Made by a program: the position numbers and the translations under genes. DNA of 64,000 bases, taken from contig JAOZHV010000029.1 in NCBI GenBank assembly GCA_026014725.1, positions 62,001 through 126,000 of the forward strand, given 5' to 3'. Below the pieces are notes generated by a model that worked only from the letters and a program-made list of their open reading frames with translations, made no database searches and had not been told where the DNA came from. Source of the DNA: Candidatus Bathyarchaeota archaeon. Lineage in GTDB: Archaea; Thermoproteota; Bathyarchaeia; Bathyarchaeales; Bathycorpusculaceae. Below are positions 52,211 through 60,897 of the stretch, in pieces. Every line of letters starts with the position of its first letter. The first letter of the stretch is position 1.

Positions 52211-53983
52211 TTACGCCGTTGGTGATTCGCCGATTTTCTTTAGTTGCCCACGGTACATTTCGACTATTTCTTTTGATGTAGTTGCATCTTCAGGTGCTTT
52301 ATCGGTACGGTATTTGCCTGTGAAACGTGGGAAACGTATTGCTAAGCCGCTTCCCTTGCGGATGGAGTCCATGGCGCTCATGTGGATGGGACTTAAGGTT
52401 ACTTCTGCGCCAAGAATCTCCAAGACCACGGCTGGCTCGAACCATACGTCTGCTTCCAGCGTTGATTTTACCCGACTGTTTTTTCGTGGAACCACATGCT
52501 TTTGTAGCATTTCGTAGAGTGTTGCTAAGTCTTTGTCGGTGAAGCCTGTGCCGCATTTGGTTACGGTTTCAAACGTGTCTGCTTCATCATTATAAGTTGC
52601 CAACAGTAAGGCGCCGTATGCTCCTGCACGTTTGCCTCTGCCGTGGAAAGCTCCGACTACGACCAAGTCTACGGTGTCGGTCATTTCGCTTCGGTAGTCG
52701 CGTTTGTATTTTATCCAGAGCCATCCGCGGTTTCCCGCTTGATAGATTGAGTCTTTGTCGATGGATTTGCACATTAAGCCTTCGCAGCCTTCTTCGATGG
52801 CTTCTTCAAAGAAATCCTCGAGCTCTTTTGGGTTGCTTACGAGTTTTTGTGTGGCTGGTTTGATACGTTCGTTTTGCCTTATGATTTTTTCTAGTGCTTT
52901 GCGCCTTTGCGGGAAAGGTTGAGTGGTCAGGTCTTTGCCGTCAACGTAGAGGGCATCAAAGGGAAAAAGCGAGATAGGGTACTGTTCTATGGCTGCTTCC
53001 ACGCCGTATTTGCGTCTGCGATGCATAAGTTCTTGGAAAGGGCGCAAATCGCCTGTTTCTAGGTCAACCGCGACGCATTCTGCTTCCAGTATTGCTTCTT
53101 TTGCGTTAACTTGCTCTTTAATTAATTCGACAACATCGGGGTACTGCTTGGAAATGTTCTCTAACCGTCTAGAAAACAGCACCACGTTGTCGCCTTGCTT
53201 ATGCGCTTGCACCCGCTCGCCATCATACTTGTACTCGACTACGCATTTTCCGCCGAACTTTTCTAGGATTTCTTCTGGCACACCCAGTCGCTCTGCGAGC
53301 ATGGGTCGTATGGGTTCAAAAACCATGACTTGGAACTTTTTGATGCCATCTAAGCCGCTTTCGGCGACGACGCTGGCGACTCTGCCTAAGTCTGAGGAAA
53401 TGTTGTAGGCTCGTTCGATGAGTTCGCGTGCTTCTTTTCCGCCACCGTACGCTATCGCCAATGCGTCAAGTACTGTCATATCAGCGATGCCTAATCGCAG
53501 GTTGCCTGTTACGGTTCGGATTAGCCATTTTGCCTCTTTTGGTGTTGCATCACTTAGAAGCCCTGCGAGGAGCGCCATCTTAGTGTCCACGGCGCCGCTG
53601 CCTGAGGATTTTGCCAGTTTGTCGAGTGTTTCGTAGACTCGCTCAACTGTGAGTGTTTTTTTGAAAAAGGTTGCTTGTTTGCGTTTGGCTAGCTGGTTTG
53701 CTGAGGTTTCGCCGATGTCGCCGCTCTTCTGCAGCTCGGCTAGGATTACGCTTTCTCTTTGGCCTGAAGCGCGTGCGAGGGCTTTTATGGCAAGTTTTTC
53801 GGCGACGCCCATTTCTATTCCCATGAAGTCTGGGTACAGTTTGCCCTGAGTCAAATAGACAACTTTTCCGATGACGGCTTTTGGGGTTTTCTTTAGCAGT
53901 TCCACTAGGTAATCGGTCATTTCTAACCGTTTTGTGGTTGCTTCAATCTTCTCGTACGAGTCGGCGATTACAGCGTAGTCCAT
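52211..53983 (-). CDS. lig: ATP-dependent DNA ligase
   Basis: 590 residues, standard archaeal replicative ligase. N-terminal DNA-binding domain; nucleotidyltransferase motif I with the AMP-accepting Lys in VVEYKYDGERVQAHK near residue 250; motif III-type FPFDALYVDG; motif IV EGLMCKS; motif V WIKYKRDY. OB-fold C-terminal domain ends GLAIRFPRFTGKYRTDKAPEDAT. Seals Okazaki fragments and repair nicks. Confidence 0.95.
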   Translation of the reverse strand: MDYAVIADSYEKIEATTKRLEMTDYLVELLKKTPKAVIGKVVYLTQGKLYPDFMGIEMGVAEKLAIKALARASGQRESVILAELQKSGDIGETSANQLAKRKQATFFKKTLTVERVYETLDKLAKSSGSGAVDTKMALLAGLLSDATPKEAKWLIRTVTGNLRLGIADMTVLDALAIAYGGGKEARELIERAYNISSDLGRVASVVAESGLDGIKKFQVMVFEPIRPMLAERLGVPEEILEKFGGKCVVEYKYDGERVQAHKQGDNVVLFSRRLENISKQYPDVVELIKEQVNAKEAILEAECVAVDLETGDLRPFQELMHRRRKYGVEAAIEQYPISLFPFDALYVDGKDLTTQPFPQRRKALEKIIRQNERIKPATQKLVSNPKELEDFFEEAIEEGCEGLMCKSIDKDSIYQAGNRGWLWIKYKRDYRSEMTDTVDLVVVGAFHGRGKRAGAYGALLLATYNDEADTFETVTKCGTGFTDKDLATLYEMLQKHVVPRKNSRVKSTLEADVWFEPAVVLEILGAEVTLSPIHMSAMDSIRKGSGLAIRFPRFTGKYRTDKAPEDATTSKEIVEMYRGQLKKIGESPTA

Positions 53984-54093
53984 GTTTGTCTCACATCAAT
54001 ACTGACTTGTGGAACTTTTAAACTTAGCACTGCCGTACTGCCGACTGTCCGTCACCAGAAGTTATTTAAACAAAGTAGACGCTAATTCAAACC

Positions 54094-54507
54094 ATGAACA
54101 CTTGTGTATTGTATTTTTCAAGAACAGGAAACACCAAACGACTGGCACAGGCAATAGCGGACCTAGCAAAGGCGCCCATCTACGACTTAACATCTGCTCC
54201 AGCCTCAGCCATCGAAAACTGTGACCTTTTAATTCTCGGCACACCCGTCGAAGGTGCCAGCCCAGCCAAAGAAACCGCCGCCTTCATCAACAGTCTCCCT
54301 GCAACCAGTGGAAAAAAGGCAATTTTATTCACCACTTACCGAATATTTGGAAATGAGCGAACCATGAAAACCATAGAAAAAGTGCTGGCTGATAAAGGGT
54401 ATAAGACGGTTTTGAAGGTTTCAAAGAAGGGCATGAAGCCTGAAGAAGAAGCCGATTTCACAAAAGTTCTCGATGAAGTAAAGAAAGCCCTAGAAAAAAT
54501 GGCTTAA
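54094..54507 (+). CDS. Flavodoxin-family protein
   Basis: 137 residues. YFSRTGNTKRLAQAI is the FMN phosphate loop (TGNT), with GTPVEGASPAKETAAF and a TTYRIFGNERT segment around the isoalloxazine. Shorter than standard flavodoxins (about 145-170) and without the Trp usually stacking over the flavin. Single-electron carrier or quinone-type reductase; the TATA box TTATTTAAAC lies about 33 bases before the ATG. Confidence 0.85.
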   Translation: MNTCVLYFSRTGNTKRLAQAIADLAKAPIYDLTSAPASAIENCDLLILGTPVEGASPAKETAAFINSLPATSGKKAILFTTYRIFGNERTMKTIEKVLADKGYKTVLKVSKKGMKPEEEADFTKVLDEVKKALEKMA

Positions 54508-54548
54508 GCAAAAAAAGGATTGCTGTACTTAGAAATAGTATGCTTGTT

Positions 54549-54674
54549 TTATAGTCCATCTACTAGATGGGCTGTTCCGTCTGGGCAGTAGACTCGGTCG
54601 CCTTTCTCGGCAACATAGAAGCGTCTACCGCACGCTCTCATTTGGGAGCATCCGTCGCAATCGCGAGATAACAT
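54549..54674 (-). CDS. 41-residue cysteine-rich miniprotein
   Basis: ATG at 54674 with AGGAGGAAAAGGAAA upstream encodes MLSRDCDGCSQMRACGRRFYVAEKGDRVYCPDGTAHLVDGL. Cysteines C-x2-C-x5-C and a lone Cys in YCPDG make a plausible four-Cys zinc or FeS site. Acidic/basic balance and the strong ribosome-binding site support a real protein. The function is unknown; it lies 27 bases downstream of another small Cys-containing frame (54702-54791). Confidence 0.6.
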   Translation of the reverse strand: MLSRDCDGCSQMRACGRRFYVAEKGDRVYCPDGTAHLVDGL

Positions 54675-54701
54675 TTGTTTCCTTTTCCTCCTACTACTTT
54701 G

Positions 54702-54791
54702 TTATTGTGATAGGCAACGAACACATTTTCCGTATAAACGGCGTTCTACCGCTTCACAGATGTGTTTAGTGCCTCTGATAGAGCCACACAG
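54702..54791 (-). CDS. Possible 29-residue cysteine-containing miniprotein, start uncertain
   Basis: A minus-strand frame reads CGSIRGTKHICEAVERRLYGKCVRCLSQ-stop. Cysteines at C-x9-C and C-x2-C could bind a metal. No ATG, GTG or TTG is available; a CTG at 54791 coincides with the start site predicted by a TTTAAAAG box near 54815, implying a leaderless CTG-initiated mRNA. It lies upstream of the 41-residue Cys miniprotein, possibly in one transcript. Alternatively it is a leader without translation. Confidence 0.35.
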   Translation of the reverse strand: MCGSIRGTKHICEAVERRLYGKCVRCLSQ

Positions 54792-54947
54792 AGATAGAGA
54801 AGACGCTTTTAAACTTTATTGACTTTAAAAATGTATTCTGAGTAACTTTCAGCTAAGCAATAAGCTCTTTTATTGATTTTAGCCGCTAAATGCACAGCAA
54901 AATTGGAAAATCAACGCTAATCTTGCATATGCCAAGAAAGTTAGAGC

Positions 54948-55469
54948 CTAAAAAGTTTCTTTGTGCATGATTTCGCTTATGGGTCTTCTTTTTCTTGCTG
55001 GCGGCGCTTCGTTTGGGTAACCAACTGTAATCAAAGCGATGGGGCGCACTCTACTTGGCGCTTTAATCAGTTCTCGCACCATGTCCTCTCTGAAAGCGCC
55101 CATCCAGCAAGTGCCCAACCCCATTGAGTAAGCTGTTAAAAGCATGTTTTGTATGGCGGCTGCCGTGTCTTGAAGGCAATAGAGTGTTCTGCCACGGCTT
55201 CCATAGCTTTCTTCGGCACGGTTCTCGTCAGCACAAACAACAATAACAACTGGCGCTTCTTCGAGCCATTTTTGTCCATAAGCCGCTCGCGCAAGCTCTT
55301 GCTTGGCTTTTTGTGCATTTACAACAACGAATTCCCATGGCTGAACGTTTCCAGCTGAAGGCGCTTGTCTTGCGGCTTCGATTAGTTTTTCGATTGTGCC
55401 TTGGGGTAGTTCTTTGTTTTTGTAGGTTCTTATGCTTCTTCGGTTTTTTATGGCATCTATGACGCTCAT
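54948..55469 (-). CDS. Nitroreductase-family flavoprotein
   Basis: 173 residues. N-terminal IKNRRSIRTYKNKELPQGTIEKLIEAARQAPSAGNVQPWEFVVV is the FMN site of the nitroreductase/NADH-oxidase family, and AAAIQNMLLTAYSMGLGTCWMGAF is the usual dimer helix. Reduces nitro compounds or other electrophiles with NAD(P)H; the physiological substrate is unknown. Confidence 0.9.
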   Translation of the reverse strand: MSVIDAIKNRRSIRTYKNKELPQGTIEKLIEAARQAPSAGNVQPWEFVVVNAQKAKQELARAAYGQKWLEEAPVVIVVCADENRAEESYGSRGRTLYCLQDTAAAIQNMLLTAYSMGLGTCWMGAFREDMVRELIKAPSRVRPIALITVGYPNEAPPARKRRPISEIMHKETF

Positions 55470-55658
55470 GCTATTTTTAACTCCAATAGAAAAAATTTAC
55501 AGAGAGATAAAAATGGTTTCGGTGGAAGAATGGCTTTGAGCGTAAGAGTCTTATGTTTAGTTGTGGATGTAGTGTTTTGGATGATGAGCACTAGAGTCAC
55601 AGAGCTTTGTGCGGTGATAATGACTCGACGGGCGAACTGACACATTGAGACTCTCATG

Positions 55659-56855
55659 TTAGATACTGCTGGCGGGTTTGGGCTTTTTTCTTAAAGTTAA
55701 AGCAAGAGTGGCACTCAAGACAGCAAATAGAGCGATACAAGCAAAGGTGTGAATTGATTGAGTTGTGTCCAGTAAGAACCCAACTAATGGTGCTACAACT
55801 ACTGTCGCTGTACGGTTCCAAAAAGACATCATTCCAAATCCTAAGCCGCTTTTTTCTGGGGGCATGGTTTCAGCCATCGATGCGAAGGCTAAAGCAGGTA
55901 CCGCTGAAGCAAAAGCACCAACAAGCAGTATAATAAATATCAAGGGTAAATCATTCAAGTAAATTAGAGCAAGAATACTAGAAGCCATCCCGAGCAAGCC
56001 TGCGACCATAATCGGTTTTCTGTGCCCACTTTTGTCTGAGATCCATCCGTAAACAGGGATGAAGAGCAATGTGGAAACCATATACAAGCTTGAGATAGAA
56101 CTTGCACCAAGGATATTAAAGTCCTTGAAGGTTGAAAGCAAAGTCGGCGACCACGTCACAAAAGCACCAGACGCCATACTGTAGAATAACCAAAGTAATC
56201 CTACTTTCCAAGCCGCCGTATTTTTCACGATTTCTTCTGCAGTGGATTTACTGCTTACATTTGATTTGATGATTAAGCCCCTATCTTTGACTAGTACAAA
56301 GAAGAATATTCCGCAGAGAGTGGCACCAATTATACTTAAGTAAAACGGTGACTGCCAACTTATAAATTCGCGCATAAGGGGGCCCACTGTAAACGCGATT
56401 ATAGTAGAAAGAGGATACACAATCGAGTAAATCCCCATTGCAAAACCTAGCTCTCGGCTCTTAAACCAGTGAGGAATTATCGCAGCTGTTCCAATTGTTA
56501 AGAAACAGCTACTTAGACCCATGATCACTCCACCACAAAGCATGGAGATGAAGTTCGTTGAGAGCACAATAACTAAGCTTCCTAAGGCGACGCAAACCAT
56601 CGCTAAAGAACCCATTAACCGAAAACCGTACTTATTTATGAGAAAACCAGCTGGAATTGCCATTAAAACACCAGGAATTACTATGGCTGAAACTAGAAGC
56701 CCAGCTGTTCCCGCACTAACGCTGAACACCGATTGTATCTTTGTTATTAAAGGCGGAATTGACTCACGTGAGAAGTAATACATGCCACAACTAACCAGAC
56801 AGACCAGCAGAATTAGCCAACGATAACCTGATGCCTGAGTACCAACCGCAGTCAT
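55659..56855 (-). CDS. MFS transporter
   Basis: 398 residues, 12 transmembrane helices in two bundles with a cytoplasmic loop (about residues 195-215). Conserved MFS segments: AIPAGFLINKYGFRLMGSL (motif A type) and ISDKSGHRKPIMVAGLLG (second motif A). Resembles the OFA/NarK-like exporters of anions, but the substrate cannot be inferred. Lies downstream of a TrmB-type regulator on the same strand, 134 bases away. Confidence 0.85.
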   Translation of the reverse strand: MTAVGTQASGYRWLILLVCLVSCGMYYFSRESIPPLITKIQSVFSVSAGTAGLLVSAIVIPGVLMAIPAGFLINKYGFRLMGSLAMVCVALGSLVIVLSTNFISMLCGGVIMGLSSCFLTIGTAAIIPHWFKSRELGFAMGIYSIVYPLSTIIAFTVGPLMREFISWQSPFYLSIIGATLCGIFFFVLVKDRGLIIKSNVSSKSTAEEIVKNTAAWKVGLLWLFYSMASGAFVTWSPTLLSTFKDFNILGASSISSLYMVSTLLFIPVYGWISDKSGHRKPIMVAGLLGMASSILALIYLNDLPLIFIILLVGAFASAVPALAFASMAETMPPEKSGLGFGMMSFWNRTATVVVAPLVGFLLDTTQSIHTFACIALFAVLSATLALTLRKKPKPASSI

Positions 56856-56989
56856 GAGGTACAGTCATCTAAATAATAGCTTTTATCTTTTGCCTCAATT
56901 ACAGCTTTCCTTGGAGCAGAATTTCCAATTGAAAAAACGTAAAAGTCTTACATTGCTTATTTTTCTAAGTCAACGGAAACAGATAGCTT

Positions 56990-57838
56990 TTATTCATTAG
57001 TTTGAACCATACTCATATCCTTCTGAATAGGTATTGCTGAATTCCATTGACTATCAAAGTAATTTTGAAATAGCGTCACAAAACTCCTGTGGTTAGTCAT
57101 AAAAACTGGAGAGTTCCAAATATCCGCAGATGGATCAGTGAGAATACAGACTGTTTTGTCATCAAAGCAAACTCCCAAAACATTTGGAGGCGTCACTGTA
57201 TATCTGAGTTCGAAATTTGGATATGCCATCAACTTCCAAATATATTTGCTAAGGCTTCTTTGGTTTTGCGGCTTTTCGATTATTATACGGGTTCTAACGC
57301 CATTTTCGAGGGCATTTTTGTGGCTTTCAAAACTATGTGGCAATGCTTGAGTTAATCGCTTTAAATTGGAGATGGTATCGTTACTTATTTGCGCGCCTTT
57401 AATGTTGCCTAAAGATGATTTTCTGAAAGCATTTTTCTTTGGAATTATGATGAATTCTTCCTCAGTTTTTAAACCAAGATTGTCGGGCGAATCTTGGTGT
57501 TTCTTAAGTAAATCTTCTGCTTCTTTTTGTATCTCTTCATACTCTCTTTTTTTGTAAGCCAACAGCAACGGGATTGCGTTGTCAAGGGAAAGAGCCTCAA
57601 ATAGGCTCGGTCTATCTACTTTTTTTATGATTAACCCAATTTTTTGAAGGCTCAAAATCTCTCGATAAGTGTTCGCTCTATCAACTTTTGCTATTTCCGA
57701 TAAGGATTTAACTGTTTGTCTTCCATTCATGACAAGGGCAAGATAGATCTTTGCTTGCAAAAGAGTCAGGCCTGCATGAGTTAAAATTTGGATTTTTTGC
57801 TCTTGAGACAAGAAATGTGCCCCTTTATTAGAACCCAT
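56990..57838 (-). CDS. TrmB-like transcriptional regulator
   Basis: 282 residues from ATG at 57838 with GGAGGG 8 bases upstream; an ATG at 57886 lacks such a site. N-terminal winged helix (GLTLLQAKIYLALVMNGRQTVKSLSEIAKVDRANTYREILSLQKIGLI) and a short coiled coil match TrmB sugar/maltose regulators; the C-terminal PLD-like effector domain (about 120-282) is seen in IIEKPQNQRSLSKYIWKLM and ADIWNSPVFMTNHRSF. Divergent from the secreted beta-propeller gene, its likely target along with the MFS gene. Confidence 0.85.
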   Translation of the reverse strand: MGSNKGAHFLSQEQKIQILTHAGLTLLQAKIYLALVMNGRQTVKSLSEIAKVDRANTYREILSLQKIGLIIKKVDRPSLFEALSLDNAIPLLLAYKKREYEEIQKEAEDLLKKHQDSPDNLGLKTEEEFIIIPKKNAFRKSSLGNIKGAQISNDTISNLKRLTQALPHSFESHKNALENGVRTRIIIEKPQNQRSLSKYIWKLMAYPNFELRYTVTPPNVLGVCFDDKTVCILTDPSADIWNSPVFMTNHRSFVTLFQNYFDSQWNSAIPIQKDMSMVQTNE

Positions 57839-58039
57839 GTTGGTCTGCCCTCCATTACCATTATCTAGGAAAATTATACCTTGCAAATTTATATCTTTTT
57901 AATAAAAAAGTCTGTTTAAATTCAAAATTCTCTGTATCATTTAAGCACTTGGTTTAACTTCGTGTGTGTTTGTCACATACACTACTTCTTAAAAATTCTT
58001 TGATAACAATGAAGAACCACAAAAAATGGAGAATAGAAA

Positions 58040-60469
58040 ATGAAAAAAAATAATGTTGTAGCAATTGCTTTGCTTCTAATACTCGGCATTACAGCTATCT
58101 TCTCTAGTTTGCCACAACCCGCCCAAGCCCAAACCACATTCAACTATCAAACCTTCGCATATCTTTCCATGAGACCTAACCCTATCGGCGTCAATCAACC
58201 TCTGTTGCTTAACTTTTGGATAACACCACCCATGCCATTTCCAGGCATTATTGCACACGGCTATACAGTGGAAATCACGCACCCTAATGGAAATAAAGAA
58301 ACTCTAGGACCATTCAACAGCATACAAGCAGACACATCCATGTGGACTGAATGGACACCAAAAACTGTTGGAACATACAAAATAAAAGTCATTTATCCTG
58401 GCGAAACAGTTCCACCAGGAACACCCTACCAAGGCACTGGAATTACCTCAGCGTTCAACCAATACACAGTACACACCTACATCTTTAATCGTGCTGAAAG
58501 CCCAGTAACAGAACTCGTTGTACAAGAAGACCCTCTTCCAGGCTACCAACCAACTCCGCTTCCAACAGAGTATTGGGCACGCCCAGTATCAATCGAGAAC
58601 AGAGAATGGGCTCAACTTATGGGAAACTGGGTTATGAGCGGTAATGGTCCTAACAGCGCATACTTTCAGCCATATGGTGGAGGACCTGAATCTGCGCACA
58701 TCCTATGGGCTCTTGAAAGCGGTGTAGGCGGTATAGTTGGCGACCAATACTCATATAGCATCTACAGCGGCGACCCAATTAGCACAAACACGCTAGGCGT
58801 TACTAAATATATGCGATTTGCCGTTGCTGGAATGGGTTTCTACCCCGACTCTAGTGGATGGCATTGCATAGACCTACGCACGGGCCAAGAACGATGGGTT
58901 AAAACATTAGACGGAGGGACTCCAACCATTGCTACTGTTGAAAACTATGTTGTACGCGCCCAAGGTCCACCTATCGATTCCTATAATGCATACTTGATGC
59001 AAATCGGTACAGTATTTCGTAAATGGGATGCTTACACTGGCAATTTAATCGTTAATACAACTGGATTGTCAGGAACCTACGACCCAACACCCTACTATAA
59101 AGAGAATTACGGTATGCAAACATTCGTTTATAGCACATCGGGATCAGGCGCTAACAGACGACTGATTAAATGGACTACACAAGGCACTAGTACTAACTTC
59201 ACAAGCAGAATCGAATACAACGTAACATACCCGCTGAACGGAATCACTGGAATAGATGGCAAGATAGGTTACTATTTTGGCGTAGGATTTGAAACTGTTG
59301 CGCCTTCAGGAGCCTTTGACATTGAAACAGGGCAAATACTGTGGATGAAAAACTACACTATCAACGAAGCAATGTTCTCAAGCGGCGGAGTTATCTCTAA
59401 TGGAGTCCACTTCTATCCGCTCTATTACGGTGACCCTAATCAACAAGGATTAAGACCCGTAATTGGAATTGATATCGCTACAGGAAAGATTCTGCATAAT
59501 ACCACTGTCACTGATTATCCTTGGGGTAGCTTCTGGAGCTACTCTAAAGCAGCAGGTTACGGCATGGCATACTACCCAACATACACAGGACACGTCTGGG
59601 CATTCAACCTTACAACAGGCAAAATTGTCTGGAAGGGAGGCTATAACCCAGTGGGCTATCAAACACCATACGGTTATCAACCATTCTTCTCATCGATTGC
59701 GCTTGCAGGCGGAAAAGTCTACGCTGGCAATGACGAACACAGTGAAGGCCCACCATACTATCAGGGAAAGAAAATGTGGTGTCTTGACGCTTATACCGGA
59801 GAGACAATATGGAACATTACATTCTGGTCACCAGGCTTTAACATGCAAGGACTCATCGCTGACGGAAAACTAATAGCCACTAACTACTATGACGGCATCC
59901 AGTACTGCTTCGACAAAGGTTCAAGTGCCACTTCAGTTACGGCGTCGCCAAAGGTTTCAGTGCACGGTTCCAGCGTAATCATAGAAGGCATGGTAACAGA
60001 CACGTCACCTGGCACCAAGAATCTGCGCCCAGCCGCATTGTACCCGAACGGTGTGCCATGCGTATCTGACGAAAGCCAAGGCGTGTTCATGGAGTACGTA
60101 TACATGCAAAAGCAAAAACCAACCAATGTAACAGGTGTTCCAGTGACGTTGAGCGTACTTGATTCAAACGGTAACTACCGTGAAATCGGTACCGCAACAA
60201 CCGTTGACGGCTTCTACGCACTCAATTGGACTCCGGAAATCGAAGGAACATACACAATTTATGCCTCTTTCGACGGCAGCAAATCCTACTGGCCATCGCA
60301 TGCTGTAACATCCATCGCTGTAGACCCAGCACCAGAAACTCCAGCACCAGAAACAGAGACACCATTGCCACCAATTGAACTGTACATTGCAGGAGCAACA
60401 ATCGCCATAATCATTGCAATTGCGATAGTCGGTATCATGTTAGCTTCCATTGTAAAGAAGCGACCATAA
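58040..60469 (+). CDS. Secreted PQQ-like beta-propeller protein with C-terminal membrane anchor
   Basis: 809 residues. Signal peptide (1-31, ending AQAQT); N-terminal beta domain; then blades of a PQQ-type propeller, seen as CIDLRTGQERWVKTLDGG, AFDIETGQILWMKNYT, AFNLTTGKIVWKGGYN and CLDAYTGETIWNITFW; a C-terminal Ig-like domain (TNVTGVPVTLSVLDSNGNY) and a PAPETPAPETETP stalk before the transmembrane helix (about 785-805) and KKRP end. No catalytic PQQ residues are evident; binding or structural role at the surface is likely. GGAG precedes ATG. Confidence 0.85.
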   Translation: MKKNNVVAIALLLILGITAIFSSLPQPAQAQTTFNYQTFAYLSMRPNPIGVNQPLLLNFWITPPMPFPGIIAHGYTVEITHPNGNKETLGPFNSIQADTSMWTEWTPKTVGTYKIKVIYPGETVPPGTPYQGTGITSAFNQYTVHTYIFNRAESPVTELVVQEDPLPGYQPTPLPTEYWARPVSIENREWAQLMGNWVMSGNGPNSAYFQPYGGGPESAHILWALESGVGGIVGDQYSYSIYSGDPISTNTLGVTKYMRFAVAGMGFYPDSSGWHCIDLRTGQERWVKTLDGGTPTIATVENYVVRAQGPPIDSYNAYLMQIGTVFRKWDAYTGNLIVNTTGLSGTYDPTPYYKENYGMQTFVYSTSGSGANRRLIKWTTQGTSTNFTSRIEYNVTYPLNGITGIDGKIGYYFGVGFETVAPSGAFDIETGQILWMKNYTINEAMFSSGGVISNGVHFYPLYYGDPNQQGLRPVIGIDIATGKILHNTTVTDYPWGSFWSYSKAAGYGMAYYPTYTGHVWAFNLTTGKIVWKGGYNPVGYQTPYGYQPFFSSIALAGGKVYAGNDEHSEGPPYYQGKKMWCLDAYTGETIWNITFWSPGFNMQGLIADGKLIATNYYDGIQYCFDKGSSATSVTASPKVSVHGSSVIIEGMVTDTSPGTKNLRPAALYPNGVPCVSDESQGVFMEYVYMQKQKPTNVTGVPVTLSVLDSNGNYREIGTATTVDGFYALNWTPEIEGTYTIYASFDGSKSYWPSHAVTSIAVDPAPETPAPETETPLPPIELYIAGATIAIIIAIAIVGIMLASIVKKRP

Positions 60470-60897
60470 GCTGATATTGCCAAAAAAATTACCTTTCCCC
60501 TTTTTTAGTCATAAAATGTGAAGGGAGAAGAAGATGTGGGCTGAGTAGGCTCTGTTAATGTTTCCACGGCTCGATTGCTCAATATGTCGTGGCTGTAGCA
60601 TATATTCTCCTTAATTTGGTCGGAGCCTCAGCAAACCACACTCCCCAAAAAACGAAGCAAAAAATTTAATACACCATGATACCTGCAAAAAACTTGGTAA
60701 CGTTGTGTTTCTACATAGTCAACTTCTAAATGGTTGGAGCGGAAAACTTATCATAAACTATCGCGCATTTCGATTAGAACTTTAAATAAAATGGTAATAT
60801 CGACAATATCCAGAAGTTTATTACAATTTTTTTCAAGTTCAAAATTCAAAATCACTATTGAGCCCGTCATCAAAAAAGAAAGGGATTTAGAATTTGT
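60470..60897. other. 428-bp intergenic region, no gene seen
   Basis: Between the propeller gene and the convergent protease gene. I find no start with a ribosome-binding site leading to a credible peptide on either strand. A weak stem (CCACG at 60566 with CGTGG near 60588) and A/T-rich stretches are the only structure. Probably 3' untranslated regions of both genes. Confidence 0.5.
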
